This document shows, one piece after another, positions 38,709-46,234 of a stretch of 64,000 nt of DNA. A program made the translations under genes and the position numbers. Where the stretch lies: NCBI GenBank assembly GCA_000263395.1, contig AJXE01000015.1, positions 1 to 64,000 on the forward strand, written 5' to 3'. Each line of letters opens with the position of its first letter. Positions within the stretch are counted from its first letter, which is position 1. The stretch comes from Stutzerimonas stutzeri TS44. GTDB lineage: Bacteria > Pseudomonadota > Gammaproteobacteria > Pseudomonadales > Pseudomonadaceae. Under the pieces are notes generated by a model. It was not told the origin of the DNA, ran no database searches, and saw only the letters and a program-made list of their open reading frames with translations.

Positions 38709-40327
38709 TCCGCCTGATGGCCTTTGTACTGCTCGCTCTCCTGGCTGTCCCGAGCCATGCCGCGGACCTGCATGCCAGTGTCGATCGCACGCAGCTGAGC
38801 CTCGATGAAACCCTCGAACTGACCCTCGAGGTGCGTAACGCCACGGTCTTCGGCAAGCCCGACCTGCAGCCGCTGGACGAGTCGTTCGAGGTCTTCGATA
38901 CCCGCCAGCTCAACAGCCTGTCCAACGTCCAGGGCGAAACCCGCTCGACCACCCGCTGGCTCACCACCCTGCGCCCCCGGCGCAGCGGCCAGCTGGTCAT
39001 TCCGCCGCTGCAGCTGGGCGAGCTACGCAGCGAGCCGATCACGCTGCTGGTAAAGGATTCGGGCAACACGGATGACGGCGACCAGCTGGCACCGATCTTC
39101 ATCGACGCCAGCCTCGACCGCGACAGCGTCTACGTTCAGGCGCAGGTGATCCTCACCCTGCGCATCTTCCACTCCGTGTCGCTGTACGACGACAGCAACC
39201 TGTCACCCTTGCAGATGCAGAACGCGCGAGTGGAGCGCCTCGGCGAGCCGCGCACCTACGAAAAGACCATCAACGGCCTGCGCCACGGCGTCATCGAGAT
39301 CCGCTATGCGCTGTTCCCGCAGCAAAGCGGCGATCTGCTGATTCCCAGCCAGCTGTTCAGCGCCACCACCGTCGCCAGCGGCAGTTCCCTGCTCGGCCCG
39401 CGTCCGGGCAAGGCCACTCAGGTCAAGTCGCCAAGCATCCCGCTGCACGTCAAGCCCAGGCCCGCCAGCTATCCGGCTGACGCCCCCTGGCTGCCGGCTA
39501 CCCGTGTAACCCTGGTGGAAGCCTGGAGCCCGGAGCCGGATCAGGCCATGCACGGCGAAGCCCTGACCCGCAGCTTGCTGCTCAAGGCCGAAGGTCTGTC
39601 CGGCGCGCAGCTGCCGTCCATCGGCACCGCGCGTATCGCCGGCCTGCGCCGCTATCCGGACCAGCCCAACCTCGCCGACGAAGTCGACAGCAACGGCCTG
39701 ATCGGCAGCCGCGAGGAACGCGAGGCGCTGGTTCCGACCGGCAGCGGTGAGCTGCGGCTGCCGGCCATCGAAGTGGTCTGGTGGAACACCCTGGAGGATC
39801 GTCTCGAACGCACCACGCTCGCCGCGCGCACCCTGCAGGTCGCGCCCAACGCCAACCTCGACCAACCGCCGCTGGAACCGCTGCCGGCCGGCACGCGCAC
39901 CCGTCCGCGCGCACTGCTCTGGCCGTGGCAGCTGAGCACCGCGCTGTTCGCGCTCACCACCGCACTCGGCTTCGCGCTGTGGTGGCGTGCACGGCGCCAG
40001 CCGGCCGTGCGCACCCTGCAGCCCGGGCCCACCCCCCGCAGCCTGCTGGATGACCTGCGTCGGGCCTGCCAGGCCAACGACACCCAGGCCACCCGCCAGG
40101 CGCTGGACGCCTGGGCGCGGCAGCAACCGGAAACCCTCGCCGATATGGCGGCGCGCTTCGTGCCGCTGTCCGATGCGCTCGACGGCCTCAACGGCGCCCT
40201 GTACAGCGAAACCGGCCAGCGCTGGCAAGGCGAGGCGCTGTGGCAGGCGATCCAGACCCTGCCGCCGGCGCAGACACCCGCCGCCGAGCAGGAACCCGGC
40301 GTGCTGCCGCCGCTGTACCCGCGCTGA
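38705..40327 (+). CDS. BatD family protein
   Basis: 540 residues. Signal peptide residues 1-19 (ends PSHA), then a long beta-rich periplasmic part (oxygen-tolerance BatD family; VDRTQLSLDETLELTLEV, SGDLLIPSQLF), one membrane segment near residue 412 (LSTALFALTTALGFALWW), and a helical cytoplasmic C-terminal domain. Last gene of the operon; it overlaps the previous gene by 4 bp (ATGA). No clear terminator before the nasT promoter. Confidence 0.9.
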   Translation: MIRLMAFVLLALLAVPSHAADLHASVDRTQLSLDETLELTLEVRNATVFGKPDLQPLDESFEVFDTRQLNSLSNVQGETRSTTRWLTTLRPRRSGQLVIPPLQLGELRSEPITLLVKDSGNTDDGDQLAPIFIDASLDRDSVYVQAQVILTLRIFHSVSLYDDSNLSPLQMQNARVERLGEPRTYEKTINGLRHGVIEIRYALFPQQSGDLLIPSQLFSATTVASGSSLLGPRPGKATQVKSPSIPLHVKPRPASYPADAPWLPATRVTLVEAWSPEPDQAMHGEALTRSLLLKAEGLSGAQLPSIGTARIAGLRRYPDQPNLADEVDSNGLIGSREEREALVPTGSGELRLPAIEVVWWNTLEDRLERTTLAARTLQVAPNANLDQPPLEPLPAGTRTRPRALLWPWQLSTALFALTTALGFALWWRARRQPAVRTLQPGPTPRSLLDDLRRACQANDTQATRQALDAWARQQPETLADMAARFVPLSDALDGLNGALYSETGQRWQGEALWQAIQTLPPAQTPAAEQEPGVLPPLYPR

Positions 40328-40360
40328 CCTCCCCAGCCGTGTGCGCGACCGCAGCGGCCC

Positions 40361-40376
40361 TGGCATATCGCTTGCT
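40361..40376 (+). promoter_or_regulatory. Sigma54 (-24/-12) promoter upstream of nasT
   Basis: TGGCATATCGCTTGCT fits TGGCAC-R-N4-TTGCW with one mismatch and has the required GG-N10-GC spacing. Predicted transcript start is near 40387. It implies nitrogen-limited (NtrC-type) expression of nasT. Confidence 0.7.
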
Positions 40377-40437
40377 TCGGAGCTGACCGACGCCGGCGCG
40401 AACATGCGTGCCGGTCCGCACCGACGAGGTCGCCCGC

Positions 40438-40653
40438 ATGTCCGCAACGCCCCGTTCCCCACACCACGATGCCTTCGCCTGGGCAGCATGCGAAGCCGCG
40501 GAAGAAGATCGCCTCAGCCGCGGCTGCACGACATGGCGCGCTGCCGAAGCGCCGCGCCACGCCGCGCACCGAAACGGTGCACGCCTGACGTTCGTTTCGG
40601 CCGGTCCCACTGCTCGACCGTACTGCGGATGCGCCGCGCAAGGGATCATCTGA
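40438..40653 (+). CDS. Candidate small ORF translationally coupled to nasT
   Basis: 71 codons from an ATG with GAGG 8 nt upstream, beginning MSATPRSPHHDAFAWAACEA. Its TGA stop shares a base with the nasT start (TGATG). It lies between a sigma54 promoter and nasT, where related clusters carry nasS. I recognise no domain, and codon quality declines in the second half. It may be a real leader protein, a vestige, or chance. Confidence 0.35.
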   Translation: MSATPRSPHHDAFAWAACEAAEEDRLSRGCTTWRAAEAPRHAAHRNGARLTFVSAGPTARPYCGCAAQGII

Positions 40654-41243
40654 TGCCGGGCGACGCACTGCGCATCCTGCTGGTCGACGAGACGCCGAAG
40701 AAGGCCGGGCGCCTGCGCAGCGCGCTAGTCGACGCCGGCTTCGCGATCATCGATGCCTGCAGCTCGATCATCGACCTGCCCGAACGCGTCGAGGCCGTGC
40801 GCCCGGACGTGGTGCTGATCGATACCGACTCCCCCGGACGCAACGTGATGGAGCAGGTGCTGCTGGTCAGCCGCGACCAGCAGCGGCCGATCGTGCTGTT
40901 CACCGACGATGACGATCCGCGCACCATGCGCCAGGCCATCGCTGCCGGGGTCAGCGCCTATATCGTCGAGGGTATCCACGCGCGGCGGCTCAAGCCGATT
41001 CTCGAGGTGGCGATGGCGCGCTTCGAGAGCGACCAGGCGCTGCGCGCCCAGCTGCAGGCCCGCGATCAGCAGCTTGCCGAGCGCAAGCGCATCGAGCTGG
41101 CCAAGGGCATGCTGATGCAGATGCGCGAATGCAACGAGGAGGAGGCCTACACGCTGATGCGGCGCCAGGCCATGAGCCGCCAGCAGAAGCTGATCCAGGT
41201 GGCCGAACAGATCATCGCGATGAACGAGCTGCTCGGCCACTGA
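40653..41243 (+). CDS. nasT: ANTAR-domain nitrate/nitrite response antiterminator NasT
   Basis: 196 residues. Receiver-like domain (residues 6-125; LRILLVDET, with the acidic site in LIDTDSP) followed by a C-terminal ANTAR RNA-binding domain (AKGMLMQMRECNEEEAYTLM). In Azotobacter and Pseudomonas, NasT binds leader RNA of nitrate-assimilation operons and prevents termination, and NasS blocks it when nitrate is absent. Matching leader structures occur at 42395-42475 and 46095-46180. nasS is not adjacent here. The start shares a base with the small ORF's stop. It converges with the sugar kinase 10 bp downstream. Confidence 0.93.
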   Translation: MPGDALRILLVDETPKKAGRLRSALVDAGFAIIDACSSIIDLPERVEAVRPDVVLIDTDSPGRNVMEQVLLVSRDQQRPIVLFTDDDDPRTMRQAIAAGVSAYIVEGIHARRLKPILEVAMARFESDQALRAQLQARDQQLAERKRIELAKGMLMQMRECNEEEAYTLMRRQAMSRQQKLIQVAEQIIAMNELLGH

Positions 41244-41252
41244 GCGGCAGGC

Positions 41253-42197
41253 TCACGCGCCGGCGTCGAGCGCTTGCCCGGCTAACAGCCGCTCGACGTC
41301 CGCACGCCGGCACAGCTGGGTCCCCGGACGCATCACCGTCGCCGCGCCGGCCGCCGCGCCGAAGCGCACCGCCGCGCCCAGCTCTTGGCCCTGCGCCAGG
41401 GCATGCACGATGGCGCCCAGCATGCTGTCGCCGGCGCCTACCGCGCTGACCACCGGCACCGCGGGCGAAGGCAGGCGTTCGAGCCGGTCGCCACAGGCGA
41501 ACAGCGCGCCCTGCGCCCCCAGCGACAGCACGATGATCTCGGCGGCACCGCGCTGGATCAGTTCGCGCAGCGCCGCCGCCTGCGCCGCCTCGCTTTCCAG
41601 CGGCCGGCCCATGAGGCTGGCAAGTTCGTTCAGGCTGGGCTTGATCAGGTAGGCGCCGCCGCGCCGCGCGGCGTAGGCCAGTGGCTCGCCGGACAGATCG
41701 ATCACCAGCCGCGCGCCGATCTGCCGCGTCAGTGCCAGCAGTTCATCGAAGAACGCCGGCTCGATGCCAGGCGTGAAGCTGCCGCTGACCACCAGATAGC
41801 CCGGCGCCGGATGCAGCCCGCGCAACGCGGCCAGGCAGCCCAGGCGCTCCTGCTCGCCGAGCACCGGGCCAGGCAGCACGAAGCGGTACTGCAGCCCGGT
41901 TTCCTGCTCGTCGACGGTGAAGCTCTCGCGGGTGTCGCCGGCAATCGCCACCGGCAGATGCGCCAGGCCGATGTCGTCCAGCGCACGGCGCAACAGATCG
42001 CCGAACGGGCCGCCGGCGGGATAGACGGCCAGCGAGTCGCCCCCGAGGATGCGCACCACCCGCGCCACGTTGATGCCGCCGCCACCAGGGTCGTGACGCG
42101 GATGCGCGCAGCGCAGCTTCTCGGTGGGCAGCACCCGTGCCGTGCTGACAGCCAGGTCCATCGCCGGGTTGAGGGTCAGCGTGGCGATACGCGTCAT
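41253..42197 (-). CDS. PfkB-family sugar-phosphate kinase (6-phosphofructokinase II/1-phosphofructokinase-like)
   Basis: 314 residues. Ribokinase fold. Signature 1 is PGGGGINVARVVRILGG; signature 2 carries the catalytic base, GAGD in SAVGAGDSMLGAIVHAL. Several segments are close to E. coli PfkB (TLTLNPAMDLA, KLRCAHP, QYRFVLPGP, FGAAAGAATVMRPGTQLC), so fructose-6-phosphate kinase activity is likely, though 1-phosphofructokinase is possible. Good SD (AAGGAGTGAACG). It is inserted on the opposite strand between nasT and the nitrate transporter, which is unusual for the cluster. Pseudomonads generally lack 6-phosphofructokinase (family knowledge), so its role is open. Confidence 0.85.
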   Translation of the reverse strand: MTRIATLTLNPAMDLAVSTARVLPTEKLRCAHPRHDPGGGGINVARVVRILGGDSLAVYPAGGPFGDLLRRALDDIGLAHLPVAIAGDTRESFTVDEQETGLQYRFVLPGPVLGEQERLGCLAALRGLHPAPGYLVVSGSFTPGIEPAFFDELLALTRQIGARLVIDLSGEPLAYAARRGGAYLIKPSLNELASLMGRPLESEAAQAAALRELIQRGAAEIIVLSLGAQGALFACGDRLERLPSPAVPVVSAVGAGDSMLGAIVHALAQGQELGAAVRFGAAAGAATVMRPGTQLCRRADVERLLAGQALDAGA

Positions 42198-42364
42198 CGT
42201 TCACTCCTTGCGGCTTGCAGTCGCTCTGCGGCAAGCCTACCAGCAGCCCGGCGCCGTGCGTCAGCGCCCCGATTTGCACCCGCCATGCGCCATAAGCGCG
42301 CATCGGCCGCGCAACCGTGTCGCCAGCCGCGCCCACGCACCGCGCCACGGCACGCTCCGGTGAC
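42198..42364. other. Divergent region between the sugar kinase and the nitrate transporter promoter
   Basis: No gene is seen. It must hold the sugar-kinase promoter on the minus strand and any NtrC enhancer sites for the transporter. GC-rich GCAC/GTGC-like half sites occur (for example TGCACCCGCCATGCGC near 42275) but none is a convincing full NtrC palindrome. Confidence 0.35.
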
Positions 42365-42380
42365 TGGCACGCTTTCTGCT
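42365..42380 (+). promoter_or_regulatory. Sigma54 (-24/-12) promoter of the nitrate transporter
   Basis: TGGCACGCTTTCTGCT has a perfect -24 element and one mismatch in the -12 element, with GG-N10-GC spacing. Transcript start is predicted near 42391, directly ahead of the NasT-type leader. Confidence 0.75.
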
Positions 42381-42394
42381 CAAGGCTCTGCAAC

Positions 42395-42475
42395 GGTAAC
42401 CAACGGCGGCTACCGATTCCCGACAAAGGCGTCGCATCACCCTGCTCCGGCAGGTGTGCTGCGGCGCCTTTGTCG
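42395..42475 (+). promoter_or_regulatory. NasT/ANTAR-type antitermination leader of the nitrate transporter
   Basis: A 7-bp hairpin (GGTAACC/GGCTACC, one mismatch, 42395-42414) displays the hexaloop AACGGC, with the A1 and G4 expected in ANTAR-target loops. Six nt later a long hairpin starts: CGACAAAGGCG (42421-42431) pairs perfectly with CGCCTTTGTCG (42465-42475), extended inward by CGCA/TGCG. It resembles a terminator but its T run is short. A second hexaloop hairpin is not clear. Confidence 0.6.
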
Positions 42476-42559
42476 TTTCCGCCCCGCTGCCGGGGCCACG
42501 AAGCAACCGCCTCATGCGCGACGGCAGCGCCGCCGCGCCATCCGAACTGGAGCCGAACG

Positions 42560-43771
42560 ATGCCCACGAGTTTCTGGAAAGCCGGCCACGCGCCGACCCT
42601 GTTTGCCGCCTTCCTCTACTTCGACCTGAGCTTCATGGTCTGGTACGTGCTGGGCCCGCTCGGCGTGCAGATCGCCGCCGATCTCGGCCTGACCACCCAG
42701 CAACGTGCCTTCATGGTCGCCACGCCGATTCTTTCCGGCGCGGTGCTGCGCCTGATGCTCGGCATGCTGGCCGACCGCACCTCGCCCAAGAGCGCCGGCC
42801 TGCTGGGCCAGGTGGTGGTGATTGGCGCGTTGTTCGTCGCCTGGCTGCATGGTATCCGCAGCTACGAGCAGGCCTTGCTGCTCGGCCTGTTCCTGGGCAT
42901 GGCCGGCGCTGCGTTCGCCGTGGCGCTGCCGCTGGCCTCGCAGTGGTATCCGCCGCAACACCAGGGCAAGGCGATGGGCATCGCCGGCGCGGGCAACTCG
43001 GGCACCGTGCTGGCGGCGCTGTTCGCACCGGTGCTGGCCTCGATGTTCGGCTGGAACAATGTGTTCGGCCTGGCGCTGATCCCGCTGGTACTGACGCTCG
43101 GTATCTTTGCCAGCGTGGCGAAAAACGCGCCCAACCGGTCCAGGCCGAAATCCGTCGCCGACTACCTGAAGGCGCTGGGCGACCGCGACAGCTGGTGGTT
43201 CATGTTCTTCTACAGCGTGACCTTCGGCGGCTTCCTCGGCCTGGCCAGCACCCTGCCCGGCTACTTCCACGACCAGTACGCCTTCGACCCGGTCAAGGCC
43301 GGCTACTACACCGCCGCCTGCGTGTTCGCCGGCAGCCTGCTACGCCCGCTCGGCGGCGCCCTGGCCGATCGCATCGGCGGCATCCGCGCGCTGCTGGTGA
43401 TGTACACCGTGGCGTCGATCTGCATCGCCGCAGTGGGCTTCAACCTGCCCAGCGCCACGGCCGCGCTGGCGCTGTTCGTGGTCGCCATGCTCAGCCTGGG
43501 CGCCGGCAACGGTGCGGTGTTCCAGCTGGTACCGCAGCGTTTTCACAAGGAGATCGGCGTGATGACCGGTCTGGTCGGCATGGCCGGTGGTATCGGTGGT
43601 TTCCTGCTCACCGCCGGGCTCGGCGCGATCAAGCAGTCCACCGGCGATTACCAGCTCGGTCTGTGGCTGTTCGCCAGTCTCGGTGTGGTGGCCTGGTTCG
43701 GCCTGCAGGGCGTCAAGCGCCGCTGGCGCACCACCTGGGGCTCGGCGGCCGTAACCGTCGCGCGGGTCTAG
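42560..43771 (+). CDS. nasA: MFS nitrate/nitrite transporter (NarK/NasA family)
   Basis: 403 residues with about 12 membrane segments. Imports nitrate for assimilation. Nitrate-porter hallmarks are present: FLYFDLSFMVWYVLGPL in helix 1, GNSGTVLAALFAP, and the nitrate signature G-rich segments (GAGNGAVFQLVPQRF and GLVGMAGGIGGFLL). ATG start with GGAG. It is controlled by the sigma54 promoter and the leader upstream, and continues into the kinase/phosphatase gene 19 bp downstream. Confidence 0.93.
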   Translation: MPTSFWKAGHAPTLFAAFLYFDLSFMVWYVLGPLGVQIAADLGLTTQQRAFMVATPILSGAVLRLMLGMLADRTSPKSAGLLGQVVVIGALFVAWLHGIRSYEQALLLGLFLGMAGAAFAVALPLASQWYPPQHQGKAMGIAGAGNSGTVLAALFAPVLASMFGWNNVFGLALIPLVLTLGIFASVAKNAPNRSRPKSVADYLKALGDRDSWWFMFFYSVTFGGFLGLASTLPGYFHDQYAFDPVKAGYYTAACVFAGSLLRPLGGALADRIGGIRALLVMYTVASICIAAVGFNLPSATAALALFVVAMLSLGAGNGAVFQLVPQRFHKEIGVMTGLVGMAGGIGGFLLTAGLGAIKQSTGDYQLGLWLFASLGVVAWFGLQGVKRRWRTTWGSAAVTVARV

Positions 43772-43790
43772 CGCGGTCGGAGGGGTTGCC

Positions 43791-45464
43791 GTGTCTTTGC
43801 AGCTGTCTTTCGGCGAAGCCAGCGCCACCGGCCCGCGCGAGGAGAACCAGGACGCCATCCGCGTGGCCACCCCGCTGCCCGGTCTGGCCGCCAGCAAGGG
43901 CTGCCTGTTTGCCCTGGCCGACGGCGTCAGCCAGTGCGCCGACGGCGGGCTGGCCGCGCGGGCGACGCTGCAGGCGCTGGCGCTGGACTACTACGCCACC
44001 CCGGAAACCTGGGCGGTGGCCCAGGCGCTGGATCGCGTGCTGGTCGCACACAACCGCTGGCTGCAGGCCAGTGGCGGCGGCCAGCCATTGCTGACGACAC
44101 TCACCGCGCTGGTGCTGCGCGGCCGGCGTTTCACCCTGGCGCATATCGGCGACTGCCGCGCCTATCGCTGGCAGGGTGGACAGCTGCAGCGGCTGACCGA
44201 AGACCATGTGTGGGAGCAGGCCGGCATGCAGCACGTGCTCAAGCGCGCGTTGGGGCTGGATCAGCATCTGCGGATGGACTATCTGGACGGCGAGCTGCAC
44301 GTCGGCGACTGCTTCGTGCTGCTCAGCGATGGCGTCTGGGCGAGCGTCGACGAGCGCGCCATCGCACGGCTGCTGCACGAGCAGCCGGACCTCAACGTGG
44401 CGGCCCGCACGCTGGTTCAGCTGGCTCATCGCCACGGCAGCCAGGACAACGCCAGCGCTCTGCTGCTGCGCATCGACACCCTGCCCGACGCCGTGCTGGC
44501 CGACACCCTGGCGCAGCTGCCGCACTGGCCGTTGCCGCCGCCGCTACGCGCCGGCCAGCTGTTCGAAGGCTGGCGGGTGGAAAGCCTGCTGCACACGTCG
44601 CGCCAGTCGCTGCTGTATCGCGTGCGCGACGAGCAGGCGCAGGCCTGGCTGCTGAAGACCCTGCCAGCGAGTCGCCGGGACGACCCCGAGGCGGCGACGG
44701 CGCTACTGCAGGAGGAGTGGTTCATGCGCCGCGCCGCCGCACGCAGCGTCGCCCAGCTGCACCCGCTGCCACAACGCCAGCAGCTGTACTACGTGCAGCG
44801 TGAATACGCCGGCCAGACGCTGGCCGAGCGCGTGCAGCAAGCCGGTCCGCTGAATCTGGACGAGTGGCTGCCGCTGGCCAGGCAACTGATTCGTGCGGTG
44901 GGCCTGCTGCATCGACGCAACATCCTGCATCGCGACATCAAGCCGGAAAACCTGCACATCGGTGACGACGGTGAGCTGCGCATCCTCGACTTCGGCCTGG
45001 CGTTCTGCCCGGGGCTGTCACGCCATGCGCCCGGCAGCCTGCCCGGCACACCGAGTTTTCTCGCCCCCGAGGCGTTCGCCGGCGTCGCGCCGAGCGTGGC
45101 CCAGGATCTCTATGCCGTCGGCGTCACCCTCTATTACCTGCTCAGCGGGCAGTTTCCGTACGGTGAAATCGAACCCTTCCAGCATCGCCGCTTCGGCGTG
45201 CCGACGCCGCTCGGCCGCTATCGCCCGGACCTGCCGGCATGGCTGGAAACACTGCTGGCGCAGGCGGTCGCCGCCGATCCGCAACAGCGCTACGAAACCG
45301 CCGAGCAATGGCTGCTGCGTCTCGAGCAGGGGGAATGTCAGGCTGCGCCAGAGCGCCCGCGCCCCTGGCTGGAGCGCGAACCGCTGAAAGTCTGGCGTGG
45401 TCTGGCGCTGCTCTCGTTGCTGGCGAATCTGCTGTTGTGGCTGGTGCTGCTCAGCGACGGGTGA
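43791..45464 (+). CDS. Bifunctional PP2C phosphatase / Ser-Thr protein kinase
   Basis: 557 residues, GTG start. The N-terminal PP2C domain (residues 5-225) has the metal-binding motifs EENQDA, FALADGVSQ, AHIGDCRAYRW and GSQDNASALLL. The kinase domain (about 255-515) has HRDIKPENLHI (catalytic loop) and LDFGLAFCPG (DFG). A C-terminal membrane anchor reads GLALLSLLANLLLWLVLLS. It is membrane-tethered and faces the cytoplasm. The same kind of gene stands beside the nitrate transporter in P. aeruginosa (recalled), so a role in modulating nitrate uptake or assimilation is plausible but unproven. Confidence 0.92.
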   Translation: MSLQLSFGEASATGPREENQDAIRVATPLPGLAASKGCLFALADGVSQCADGGLAARATLQALALDYYATPETWAVAQALDRVLVAHNRWLQASGGGQPLLTTLTALVLRGRRFTLAHIGDCRAYRWQGGQLQRLTEDHVWEQAGMQHVLKRALGLDQHLRMDYLDGELHVGDCFVLLSDGVWASVDERAIARLLHEQPDLNVAARTLVQLAHRHGSQDNASALLLRIDTLPDAVLADTLAQLPHWPLPPPLRAGQLFEGWRVESLLHTSRQSLLYRVRDEQAQAWLLKTLPASRRDDPEAATALLQEEWFMRRAAARSVAQLHPLPQRQQLYYVQREYAGQTLAERVQQAGPLNLDEWLPLARQLIRAVGLLHRRNILHRDIKPENLHIGDDGELRILDFGLAFCPGLSRHAPGSLPGTPSFLAPEAFAGVAPSVAQDLYAVGVTLYYLLSGQFPYGEIEPFQHRRFGVPTPLGRYRPDLPAWLETLLAQAVAADPQQRYETAEQWLLRLEQGECQAAPERPRPWLEREPLKVWRGLALLSLLANLLLWLVLLSDG

Positions 45465-45759
45465 TCAAGCCCTGCCGCGCCACGCGAGTCAGTTCGCGGA
45501 TGCATTCGTCGAGATTGTCCGGCGAGGGCGACTGGATCACCGCGAGGTCGAAACTGTCGTCGGCGAAACGCGCCAGCGACTCATCGACGCCGGCGAACTG
45601 CACCAGCAGCGCGCGCGAGCGACTGTTGCGCCGCGGCCAGCCATCGAGGTAGCGCAGCAGGGACGGCTGATGAGCGCCGCCGAGAAGAACCTTGGGATTG
45701 GAACGGATCAGGCCGCTGGTGATCGGGGCCAGGCGTAGCTGTGCGTGCGTTGCGTTCAT
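45451..45759 (-). CDS. Hypothetical protein, reduced SAM-methyltransferase-like fold
   Basis: 102 residues from ATG (GTG at 45780 is an alternative). It reads antisense to the flow of the nas genes and overlaps the kinase 3' end by 14 bp. The segment FADDSFDLAVIQSPSPDNL followed by LTRVARQGLI resembles the middle and end of class I methyltransferases, while the expected glycine-rich SAM loop is replaced by VLLGGAHQPSLLRYL. The small size argues against an active enzyme. Function unknown. Confidence 0.65.
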   Translation of the reverse strand: MNATHAQLRLAPITSGLIRSNPKVLLGGAHQPSLLRYLDGWPRRNSRSRALLVQFAGVDESLARFADDSFDLAVIQSPSPDNLDECIRELTRVARQGLITRR

Positions 45760-46051
45760 GCTTTGGAGATTCCGCCTCACGAGTTCCGCTGGGCAGCGGT
45801 GGGAGGCTTCACCGGAACCAGCGCTTTAGCGGTATTTCGAAACCTCTCGGTTCCCGGCGCCCCGCAAGTAGCTGACTAAATCGGCGCATGGACGTGACTT
45901 TATGCAAGCCGCCGCGCGCCTGTCAATCGGCGCTCCGCTACAACAAGGGCGCACCAGCAGCGCGCACACGGCCTCGCGGTGGTGCGCCTGGCGACCGCAG
46001 TCGGCGCCCGCGCTCCCGTCGCGCCCGGCGGTTAACGGGGCGCGACGACAT
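45760..46051. other. Upstream regulatory region of nirB with a 9-bp inverted repeat
   Basis: No gene is seen. GGCGCACCA (45948-45956) and TGGTGCGCC (45980-45988) are perfect inverted copies with a 23-nt spacer, centred about 85 bp upstream of the -24 element. The arms contain GCACC/GGTGC, like NtrC half sites, so this is a candidate enhancer for the nirB sigma54 promoter, although the spacing is longer than in one NtrC site. Confidence 0.4.
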
Positions 46052-46067
46052 TGGCATGGCATCTGCA
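46052..46067 (+). promoter_or_regulatory. Sigma54 (-24/-12) promoter of nirB
   Basis: TGGCATGGCATCTGCA matches TGGCAC-R-N4-TTGCW with two differences and keeps the obligatory GG-N10-GC. Predicted start near 46078, about 17 nt before the leader hairpin. Confidence 0.7.
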
Positions 46068-46094
46068 ATACCAATCACGACACACATAGAGTCG

Positions 46095-46180
46095 GCTCCT
46101 CAACGGCGAGGGGCGAGCTTTCCCGACGAGCGGGACAGGGACAAAGGCGTCCTCACCGGAAACGGTGGGACGCCTTTTTT
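46095..46180 (+). promoter_or_regulatory. NasT/ANTAR-type leader and terminator of nirBD
   Basis: A 7-bp stem (GCTCCTC/GAGGGGC, one wobble) presents the hexaloop AACGGC (46102-46107), identical to the loop in the transporter leader. A small hairpin TCCCG/CGGGA follows. Then comes a strong intrinsic terminator: AAAGGCGTCC (46143-46152) pairs perfectly with GGACGCCTTT (46168-46177), with an inner CACCG-GAAA-CGGTG stem and a run of six T. The whole lies 54-140 nt before the nirB start, the expected layout for nitrate-dependent antitermination by NasT. Confidence 0.75.
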
Positions 46181-46234
46181 GTTGGTGAAACATTGCACAG
46201 GCCAGACGAGCACTCGAACGGCGCGGAGAACGGC

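Noticed and set aside
45902..46234. N-terminal extension of nirB by 111 codons
   Set aside because: It would run through the sigma54 promoter, the hexaloop hairpin and the intrinsic terminator; the ATG at 46235 has its own GGAG and matches homologue N-termini.
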